In this document: positions 1-5,098 of the stretch, piece by piece | How positions within the stretch are numbered: the first letter of the stretch is position 1 | Layout of the letters: each line of letters opens with the position of its first letter | Assembly: GCA_027039465.1 (NCBI GenBank) | Contig: JALWEA010000060.1 | Location: forward strand, 1 to 5,434 | Origin: Calditrichia bacterium | Lineage (GTDB): Bacteria; Calditrichota; Calditrichia; Calditrichales; Calditrichaceae | Direction: 5' to 3' | Length of the DNA: 5,434 bases | Notes under the pieces: generated by a model | Told to the model about the DNA's origin: nothing | Seen by the model: the letters and a program-made list of their open reading frames with translations, nothing else | Database searches by the model: none | Translations under genes and position numbers: made by a program

Positions 1-498
1 GCATTCGACCAAAGCATCAACAACCGCTTGTGCATTTTTGGCGGGAACGGCAATAATGGCAATCTCGATTTTTTTCTCTTTGGCCACATAGCAGGCGTCG
101 TCAATATCGTAAATGCGCAGGCCTTTGATTTCCGTGCCGATTTTTTGGGGGTCTTTGTCAAATAACGCTTTGAAAATAAATCCTTGTTTGCGGAACTCCT
201 GGTAATCGATCAGGGCCCGTCCGATATTACCCACACCGACCAGAGCAATATTCCATTCTTTTTTTAAGCCTAAAATTTTTGAAATTTCTTCGCGCAGGGC
301 CTTTGTATTGTAGCCAAGCCCCCGCTTCCCGAAAGAGCCGAAAAAGGACAGGTCTTTGCGAACTTGAGCAGACGTAATGTTATTAATCTCTGCGATTTCA
401 TCGGAAGATACCGTTTCAACACCTTGTTCAATCAAATTAGACAGGGTACGATAATAGGTGGACAGGCGACTAATTGTCGAATCGGAAATCTTTTTCAT
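1..498 (-). CDS. rex: Redox-sensing transcriptional repressor Rex (partial, C-terminus off the left edge)
   Basis: Rex is a cytoplasmic homodimer that binds operator DNA when NADH is low and lets go when NADH binds, so that fermentation and respiration genes follow the NADH/NAD+ ratio. The window gives 166 codons of a family usually about 205-220 long. The stretch lacks an in-frame stop and runs off the edge. Residues 1-80 form the winged-helix domain, with the family signature RKDLSFFGSFGKRGLGY at 47-63 (recognition helix and wing). Residues 83-166 begin the Rossmann domain: the dinucleotide loop GVGNIG is at 88-93, and Asp114 in ALFDKDP sits where the NAD(H) ribose-binding acidic residue is expected. 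The missing part should hold the end of the Rossmann fold and the C-terminal swapped helix. The ATG at 498-496 is supported by a strong AGGAGG at 508-503, with a four-base spacer. It is monocistronic as far as can be seen upstream. Family assignment is very secure; target genes are unknown. Confidence 0.97.
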   Translation of the reverse strand, partial: MKKISDSTISRLSTYYRTLSNLIEQGVETVSSDEIAEINNITSAQVRKDLSFFGSFGKRGLGYNTKALREEISKILGLKKEWNIALVGVGNIGRALIDYQEFRKQGFIFKALFDKDPQKIGTEIKGLRIYDIDDACYVAKEKKIEIAIIAVPAKNAQAVVDALVEC

Positions 499-549
499 TT
501 ACCCTCCTAAAATTTATAATTCAGCGCTATAACTAATGTGATAATTTTT

Positions 550-567
550 TTGTGAAAAGTCAAACAA
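550..567. promoter_or_regulatory. Candidate Rex operator upstream of rex
   Basis: The 18 bases TTGTGAAAAGTCAAACAA have matching outer arms (TTGT and ACAA). The left half TTGTGAA equals the half-site of the known Rex consensus TTGTGAAnnnnTTCACAA; the right half is degenerate (inner positions do not pair). It lies 52 bases upstream of the rex start codon in AT-rich DNA, where a promoter is expected. On the minus strand it contains a TTGACT box (563-558) that could serve as a -35 element, although no good -10 hexamer sits at the right distance. Autoregulation of rex is known in several bacteria, which makes the position meaningful, but the match is imperfect and the DNA is AT-rich, so chance is possible. 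Confidence 0.4.
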
Positions 568-626
568 ATTAAAGGGAAATAGGGTATTAAAAAAGATTGA
601 ACATGCCTTTGCTTCGGTGAGACAAA

Positions 627-661
627 TCTGTTTTGGAATAACCGAAACCAGACGATTTTTT
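627..661 (+). terminator. Terminator-like hairpin reading on the plus strand
   Basis: TCTG-TTTTGG (627-636) pairs with CCGAAA-C-CAGA (642-652) around an AATAA loop. This gives ten pairs with one wobble and one bulged C, and is followed by CGATTTTTT, so the T run lies at 656-661. The shape is that of an intrinsic terminator for plus-strand transcription. On the minus strand no T run follows. No plus-strand gene leads into it, so it may end an unannotated small RNA or be part of a repeat. Confidence 0.35.
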
Positions 662-668
662 GATTGTC

Positions 669-763
669 ATCGCTGCACCACAAGGAACTTAAACGACTTG
701 GCGATCCGTTGTGCACCCTGTCCCTTTTCAGGATGTGCGTCGGATGGTGGGGTGTGCATTTTT
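669..763 (+). other. Structured intergenic element (nested inverted repeats, possible small RNA)
   Basis: A long imperfect hairpin is centred on 725. ATCCG (704-708) pairs with CGGAT (741-745), TGTGCA (710-715) with TGTGCG (734-739, three wobbles), and CCTG (717-720) with CAGG (729-732), leaving the eight-base loop TCCCTTTT. An outer helix TGCAC (674-678) with GTGCA (754-758) can enclose it and is followed directly by five T (759-763). An alternative pairing, ATCGC (669-673) with GCGAT (701-705), competes with it. The nested structure and trailing T run look like an RNA on the plus strand, but a dispersed repeat would look the same. I do not recognise it as a named RNA family. Confidence 0.3.
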
Positions 764-793
764 CCCACAAATGAATTTTTGGGCTAATTACAG

Positions 794-817
794 ATCGTAC
801 CTAACGGGACGATTTTT
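794..817 (+). terminator. Second plus-strand terminator-like hairpin
   Basis: ATCGTACC (794-801) pairs with GGGACGAT (806-813) over a TAAC loop, seven pairs with one A/G mismatch, and four T follow at 814-817. The T run is on the plus-strand side only. It lies between the structured element and the protease stop codon. Being short and mismatched, it is weak evidence by itself. Confidence 0.25.
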
Positions 818-850
818 AAAAACCTTGTTTTATGCAATCGCAGAGCAGAG

Positions 851-872
851 TAAAAAATCAATAATTGATTTT
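851..872 (-). terminator. Putative intrinsic terminator of the protease gene
   Basis: AAAATCAA (854-861) and TTGATTTT (865-872) form a perfect eight-base inverted repeat with a three-base loop, five bases past the protease stop codon. Read on the minus strand the stem runs into six T (857-852). Position and T run fit an intrinsic terminator, but the stem has only one G-C pair per arm, so it would be weak. Confidence 0.4.
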
Positions 873-877
873 AATCG

Positions 878-1888
878 TTACTGAATCAAATACAACTTCC
901 TGTTTCCAAAATCAATAATCGCATTGTTTCTGGTAAGATAATCCATTCCGATGGCTCCAAGGTAGGGCAGAGAATATGAATTATCGTTTTTGTTAATATC
1001 TTCAAATATGGGGAAAAATCGTTTCTTACTTAAAAAATAATCGCCAACCTTAAGACTATCGGCAAAAATTACGGAAGGATATTCGATATTTCCAATGGCG
1101 TCGACAAAATAAATTTTATTTTGTTTTCTGATTTTCCGGCCGGTCATTCTTGCCAACTCATAGTCAACGGAAGTATAATGTGCCCCGGTATCGATGAGCA
1201 ATATTCCTTCAATGCCGTTAAAATTTCCTTTGATCAAAAATGTCCCGAAATTTAAGGAATGCGTTCCGTTTTCATCCCGGTAGGAAAGCTTGCTTATGGA
1301 ACCGCTCTCGGACATCAGTAAATTAAATTCCGTATAACCGAGTTTTTTCAAACTATCGGAAAGGCCGACGGCTTTTTGGTGATTCACGTTAAAGAGCATG
1401 GTACTGTATTTACAGATGATAACGGCATTGGTGAAATGTAAAAAATCCGTTCCAATAACCGGCATTTTATTTTCGGAGCTAACAATAAACGGCCAGGGAC
1501 TAAAAATGTGATTGCCAATTTGAAATCGATTGGCAAGCGCTCGTTTATGATCCGAAATCGAACCGAACCAGGTAATGATATTTTCCCTTTTATTCGTGGC
1601 ATCCATTGTTTTTAAGTGAAATTTTTTGATCTGATCATAAGTTAAGAAGGTGTATGTGGCACCCGTATCCAGAAAAAGTTCGCCGGGAATGTTGTTTATT
1701 TTTACGGGTACAAATATTTTGCTGTTTTTTGCTTTTCCTATTACGCCGGAAAAACCCTGATTTTGTAACGATTCCAAAACAAAAGAAACCGATTTTAAAA
1801 TTTCTTTTTCGGAATGGTGACCGTCTAACAGTTTGGATGAACTACACCCCAAGCTTAACAGCAGAATAAACAAGAAAACTTTTTTCAT
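878..1888 (-). CDS. Lipoprotein with two retropepsin-like aspartic protease lobes
   Basis: The 336-residue product starts with a Lys-Lys n-region and a short hydrophobic helix (3-14) ending in LSLGC, a plausible lipobox with Cys15 as the lipidated residue; Ser at -3 is non-canonical. It should be exported and membrane-anchored. Two similar halves follow. Lobe one has a short beta strand pair (58-72), the catalytic-type LFLDTGAT at 71-78 and the closing GTDFL at 146-150. Lobe two has GILLIDTGAH at 228-237 and GMDYL at 314-318, followed by IIDFGNRKLYLI near the end. Both halves keep the Asp-Thr-Gly triad, so one chain could fold into a pepsin-like pseudo-dimer. This matches the bacterial retropepsin-like families (gag-asp protease type). 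No PDZ domain is visible. The ATG is preceded by AAAGGA eight bases upstream. The gene is visibly AT-richer than gyrA. Substrate and role are unknown; proteolysis is inferred from the motifs only. Confidence 0.85.
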   Translation of the reverse strand: MKKVFLFILLLSLGCSSSKLLDGHHSEKEILKSVSFVLESLQNQGFSGVIGKAKNSKIFVPVKINNIPGELFLDTGATYTFLTYDQIKKFHLKTMDATNKRENIITWFGSISDHKRALANRFQIGNHIFSPWPFIVSSENKMPVIGTDFLHFTNAVIICKYSTMLFNVNHQKAVGLSDSLKKLGYTEFNLLMSESGSISKLSYRDENGTHSLNFGTFLIKGNFNGIEGILLIDTGAHYTSVDYELARMTGRKIRKQNKIYFVDAIGNIEYPSVIFADSLKVGDYFLSKKRFFPIFEDINKNDNSYSLPYLGAIGMDYLTRNNAIIDFGNRKLYLIQ

Positions 1889-2093
1889 TGTCCCGTTCCT
1901 TTGTTTATTTTACGGTGTTTTGCCAATGTATAAATTCAACGGCAGTAGATATTGTACGCTTTTTTGAAGGAATTAGCAGGAACATCCGATGGTCGATCCG
2001 AACCAATGCAATAAGACAAGAACCGTTTCGTTACTATTTTATCAATCACAAATTCTTTTCTATCACTAAATCCTTACCGGAATAATCAAAAAG
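1889..2093. other. Upstream region of the protease gene, no clear element
   Basis: This 205-base stretch should hold the protease promoter. On the minus strand there are AT-rich segments such as TTGAATTTATACATTGG and TAAAATAAAC close to the start codon, but no convincing pair of -35 and -10 boxes at standard spacing, nor a Bacteroidota-type promoter. No RNA gene or strong hairpin is seen. The plus-strand reading frame through it begins with TTG and has no ribosome site, so it is not called. Confidence 0.4.
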
Positions 2094-2140
2094 CGGAATG
2101 AATAATCCTCTAAATCCGTAGCTACTTTGGAAGGGATCGC
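2094..2140 (+). repeat. Direct repeat copy 1
   Basis: This 47-base segment, starting CGGAATGAA and containing GCTACTTTGGAAGGGAT, matches the segment at 2396-2442 at 37 of 47 positions without gaps. It is followed by further GC-rich DNA (CGCGTCACTCGC and GAAGCGGATTGCC) that resembles the second copy's continuation only loosely. The level of divergence implies two old insertions of one dispersed element rather than a recent local duplication. Confidence 0.7.
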
Positions 2141-2272
2141 CGCGTCACTCGCTACTCTCGTTGCTACTATTAACAAAGAAGCGGATTGCCATTCCGAGGG
2201 GTGAACGGCTAGGAATCCCTTGTTCATTGGACTGAACGTGCTTGCGAATTCCCTTTTGCGACCCACCCCCAT

Positions 2273-2298
2273 CCCCTCCCTGCTATCGCAAGGAGGGG
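2273..2298. repeat. GC-rich hairpin CCCCTCC / GGAGGGG
   Basis: CCCCTCC (2273-2279) and GGAGGGG (2292-2298) form a perfect seven-pair, all but one G-C, stem with a 12-base loop. It lies in an unusually C-rich context (ACCCACCCCCATCCCCTCCC). No T run follows on either strand, so it is not a typical terminator. This kind of palindrome with a pyrimidine-rich arm is typical of dispersed intergenic repeats, which is how I read it here. Confidence 0.5.
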
Positions 2299-2324
2299 TG
2301 CCCCATTGGCCACAGGCATTTGGT

Positions 2325-2340
2325 GAATTGATGAATTGAA
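2325..2340 (+). repeat. Tandem octamer GAATTGAT-GAATTGAA
   Basis: Two copies of an eight-base unit differ in the last base, and a decayed third (ATAATTGT) follows directly. The phrase ATAATTGTTCGCCCACCGG that comes next looks like one arm of a dispersed palindrome, but its partner arm is not preserved here. Confidence 0.5.
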
Positions 2341-2395
2341 ATAATTGTTCGCCCACCGGCACGCAAAATTGTGACCTAATGCCGAGTAATTACAA

Positions 2396-2442
2396 CGGAA
2401 TGAAGAAGCCCTCACATCCGTTGCTGCTTTGGAAGAGATTGC
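2396..2442 (+). repeat. Direct repeat copy 2
   Basis: This is the partner of the segment at 2094-2140, offset by 302 bases and 79 percent identical. Its most conserved block is GCTGCTTTGGAAGAGATTGC. It runs straight into the hairpin at 2438-2469, and together they read on the minus strand as a phrase of the type TGTCATTGCGA...GAAGCAATC. From memory, such phrases recur between genes in many bacterial genomes. Confidence 0.7.
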
Positions 2443-2469
2443 TTCTCCCGACTTCGTCGGGATCGCAAT
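2438..2469. repeat. Palindromic core of the dispersed repeat
   Basis: TCCCGAC (2446-2452) and GTCGGGA (2456-2462) form a perfect seven-pair stem with a TTC loop. The flanking ATTGC (2438-2442) and GCAAT (2465-2469) add five outer pairs across a small internal loop. No T run follows on either strand. The structure extends direct repeat copy 2 and is the part expected to be palindromic in this class of interspersed element. Confidence 0.65.
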
Positions 2470-2503
2470 GACAGGCTGGCGGAATTGGATTGGCGACCAG
2501 ACG

Positions 2504-2584
2504 CACCACAAAACCCTTCAACCCTTACACTATTAACCCTTAACAATTTTCCCATTTGACCATTAAACTATTCAACCATCTTCC
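2504..2584. repeat. 81-base G-depleted quasi-repetitive tract
   Basis: The plus strand has a single G (2558) in 81 bases and is built from variations of short phrases such as AACCCTT, ATTAACCCTTAA and CCATTTGACCATTAAAC. On the transcribed (minus) strand this is G/T/A-rich with almost no C. It lies 46-126 bases past the gyrA stop codon. No stem forms within it. It could be low-complexity repeat DNA, or a 3' untranslated tract that affects gyrA mRNA. Confidence 0.6.
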
Positions 2585-2589
2585 GATTA

Positions 2590-2611
2590 ACGAATATACG
2601 AATAACGGATA
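2590..2611 (+). repeat. Three short heptamers ACGAATA / ACGAATA / ACGGATA
   Basis: ACGAATA at 2590-2596 and 2598-2604 and ACGGATA at 2605-2611, followed by another ACG, sit within 20-40 bases of the gyrA stop codon. The array is too short and AT-rich to assign a role. It is not a CRISPR: there are no spacers. Confidence 0.45.
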
Positions 2612-2629
2612 ACGTTCCTCTTTACCCGC

Positions 2630-5083
2630 TTATTCCTGCTCCGCCTCTTCTTCCTCGTCTCCGTTGGTAATCGTTACCTTGGCCACATCGCTCACCCGAT
2701 CGTTTTCGCCCAATCGGATTAAACGCACACCCTGCGTGTTTCTTCCGTAGCGGCTGATGTTGGCCGTATTTTGTCGGTTAATAATGCCGTTTTCCGTAAT
2801 GATCACAATGTCCTGACCATCATGCACGCCCAAAGCGCTGACCAATTTGCCGGTTTTCGGCGTTACCTTCATGGCAATCAAGCCGCTGCCGCCGCGACGT
2901 TGGATGCGGAAATCCGTTAACGGCGTGCGTTTGCCGTAACCCTTTTCGGAAACCGTTAACAAATCCATGTCATCGTCGCCGACCACCATGGCAATCACCC
3001 TGTCCGAAGGATTCAAACGAATGGCGCGAACACCGGCGGCCGTGCGTCCCATTTCCCGCACATCGCTTTCCAGAAACATAATGCCCTTACCCTGGGAGGT
3101 GATGAACAGAATTTTTTGATCTTTTTCCGCCAACTTCGCTTCAATTAATTGATCGTTTTCGCGGATGTGCAAGGCAATAATACCTGCGCGTCGCGGATGG
3201 CTGAACGCTTTAAGGTGCGTCTTTTTAACAACGCCCTTTTCCGTTCCCATGATGATGTACTGGTCGGCATCGAAAGACTTAATGGCCAGGCTGGCTTTAA
3301 TCTTTTCACCGTTTTCGATGTCAATCAAATTGATGATCGGCCGACCTTTGGACGTTCTTCCGCTGGAAGGAATGGCGTGCACTTTTAACCAGTAGCATTT
3401 TCCGCGATCCGTAAAAAACAACAGATAGTCATGCGTGTTGGCAATAAACAAATGCTCGATAAAATCCTCTTCCTTGGTCACCGCGCCGGTAATTCCCCGG
3501 CCGCCGCGATTTTGAGTTCGATATTCGCTTAACGGATAACGTTTGATGAAACCCTGATGCGAAATGGTAATCACCACGTCCTCTTCCAAAATCAAATCTT
3601 CAATGGAAATATCATCCACCGAAGGAACGATTTCCGTGCGGCGATCGTCATTGTACTTGCGCACCAGCTCGTCCAATTCATCTTTGATAATCTGATACTG
3701 CTTTTCTTTGGAAGCCAAAATCGATTTCAACTCGTCAATCAGTTTCAACAATTCCCGATATTCTTTTTCGATTTTATCCCGTTCCAGACCGGTCAGGCGT
3801 TGCAGGCGCATTTCCAAAATGGCCTTGGCCTGAATTTCCGACAAACCGAAGCGCGCAATCAACCGCTCTTTGGCCACATCCGGATTTTCCGAAGTCTTAA
3901 TCAATTCCACGATTTCATCGATGTTGTCGATGGCGATGCGCAGGCCTTCCAAAATATGGGCGCGGCGTTCCGCTTCGTCCAAATCGTACTGAGTCCGGCG
4001 CACAATCACTTCGATGCGGTGCTCGACAAAATAATTGATCATTTCCTTCAAATTGAGCACGCGCGGTTGCCCTTTGACCAACGCCAACATGTTAATGCCG
4101 AAGGTCGTTTGCAATTGCGTGTGTTTGTAAAGCGCATTGATGATCACATTGGGATTAAAATCTTTTTTGACTTCAATCACGATGCGCATGCCATCGCGGT
4201 CGGACTCATCCCGCAGATCGGCAATACCTTCAACTTTCTTCTCTTTGATCAGACTGACGATTTTATTGATTAAATTCAGCTTGTTTACCTGATACGGAAT
4301 TTCCTTAATCAAAATCGTGCTCTTGCCGTTGTCGTGTTCTTCGATTTCGACTTTGCCACGCACGATAATTTTGCCGTAACCGGTGTGGTAAGCCTGACGA
4401 ATGCCCTCGATTCCGTAAATGATGCCGCCGGTAGGGAAGTCCGGCCCTTTTAAAAACTGCATCAATTCATCGATTGAAATTTCCGGATTGTCGATCGTTG
4501 CTTTGATCGCTTCCACCACTTCGCCCAAATTATGCGGCGGAATATTGGTGGCCATACCGACCGCAATTCCGCTGGCACCGTTGATCAGCAAATTGGGCAA
4601 CGTAGCCGGTAAGACCACCGGCTCGTCCAGAGTATCATCGAAATTTCGGGTAAAATCAACCGTGTTTTTATTGATATCGGTCAGCAGTTCTTCGGCAATG
4701 CGTTGCAAGCGCACTTCCGTATAACGCATGGCTGCCGGAGAGTCGCCGTCAACGGAACCGAAGTTTCCTTGCCCGTCGATTAAAGGATAACGCAGTGAAA
4801 AATCCTGCACCATGCGTACGATGGTATCGTAAACCGCCATGTCGCCGTGAGGGTGGTATTTTCCCAAAACTTCGCCCACAATACGCGCGCTTTTTTTGTA
4901 GGGCTTGGTATGCTGCAGGCCCAACTCGTGCATGCCGTAAAGCACGCGGCGATGAACGGGCTTCAAACCGTCGCGTACATCGGGCAGGGCGCGCGCCACA
5001 ATCACCGACATGGAATAATCGAGATACGAATTCCGCATCTCGTCTTCTATTAAAACAGGTATTATTTTCTCGTTAGAAGCCAT
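2630..5083 (-). CDS. gyrA: DNA gyrase subunit A
   Basis: GyrA is the DNA breakage-reunion and wrapping subunit of gyrase (A2B2), which uses ATP to put negative supercoils into DNA in the cytoplasm. At 817 residues it has normal length. The winged-helix active site holds catalytic Tyr121 in AAMRYTEVRL and the intercalating Ile173 in ASGIAVGMATN. The quinolone-region motif is GKYHPHGDMAVYDT (74-87): Asp86 is kept, while Met82 replaces the usual Ser. The tower and coiled-coil gate span about 350-490. Six C-terminal pinwheel blades begin near 506, 556, 611, 661, 710 and 761. The GyrA box appears as QNRGGRG (524-530) in blade one, which favours gyrase over topoisomerase IV ParC; a similar QRRGGSG lies at 728-734. 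The tail (809-817) is acidic. The ATG is preceded by AGGGAG five bases upstream. It follows gyrB by 15 bases as an operon. No terminator hairpin is seen beyond its stop codon. Confidence 0.99.
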   Translation of the reverse strand: MASNEKIIPVLIEDEMRNSYLDYSMSVIVARALPDVRDGLKPVHRRVLYGMHELGLQHTKPYKKSARIVGEVLGKYHPHGDMAVYDTIVRMVQDFSLRYPLIDGQGNFGSVDGDSPAAMRYTEVRLQRIAEELLTDINKNTVDFTRNFDDTLDEPVVLPATLPNLLINGASGIAVGMATNIPPHNLGEVVEAIKATIDNPEISIDELMQFLKGPDFPTGGIIYGIEGIRQAYHTGYGKIIVRGKVEIEEHDNGKSTILIKEIPYQVNKLNLINKIVSLIKEKKVEGIADLRDESDRDGMRIVIEVKKDFNPNVIINALYKHTQLQTTFGINMLALVKGQPRVLNLKEMINYFVEHRIEVIVRRTQYDLDEAERRAHILEGLRIAIDNIDEIVELIKTSENPDVAKERLIARFGLSEIQAKAILEMRLQRLTGLERDKIEKEYRELLKLIDELKSILASKEKQYQIIKDELDELVRKYNDDRRTEIVPSVDDISIEDLILEEDVVITISHQGFIKRYPLSEYRTQNRGGRGITGAVTKEEDFIEHLFIANTHDYLLFFTDRGKCYWLKVHAIPSSGRTSKGRPIINLIDIENGEKIKASLAIKSFDADQYIIMGTEKGVVKKTHLKAFSHPRRAGIIALHIRENDQLIEAKLAEKDQKILFITSQGKGIMFLESDVREMGRTAAGVRAIRLNPSDRVIAMVVGDDDMDLLTVSEKGYGKRTPLTDFRIQRRGGSGLIAMKVTPKTGKLVSALGVHDGQDIVIITENGIINRQNTANISRYGRNTQGVRLIRLGENDRVSDVAKVTITNGDEEEEAEQE

Positions 5084-5098
5084 TTTTTCTCCCTGAAA

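Noticed and set aside
507..770. Minus-strand open frame of 87 codons between the protease and rex
   Set aside because: It spans the hairpin cluster, has no recognisable domain, and reaches into the rex ribosome site and promoter region; the composition looks like translated repeat DNA.
1888..2085. Plus-strand open frame of 65 codons starting at TTG
   Set aside because: The start is divergent and abuts the protease start codon with no ribosome site, and no family is recognisable.
2438..2469. Intrinsic terminator for gyrA
   Set aside because: The stem is strong but no T run follows on the minus strand and it lies about 160 bases past the stop codon; a repeat palindrome explains it better.
2066..2511. 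Two overlapping minus-strand open frames in the intergenic mosaic
   Set aside because: Both contain the same peptide-like phrase (AIPSKVATD versus AISSKAATD) only because each reads through one direct-repeat copy; they overlap in different frames and no translation signals are present.
2590..2611. CRISPR-like array
   Set aside because: The repeat units are seven bases and adjacent, without spacers or cas genes.
3557..4273. Long open frame of 238 codons on the plus strand, antisense to gyrA
   Set aside because: It mirrors well-conserved gyrA codons, is rich in Phe, Asn, Gln and His as expected from antisense reading, and has no ribosome site or known domain.
4419..5076. Other plus-strand open frames opposite the N-terminal half of gyrA
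   Set aside because: They overlap the most conserved part of gyrA in antisense, and the protein sequences show no family features.
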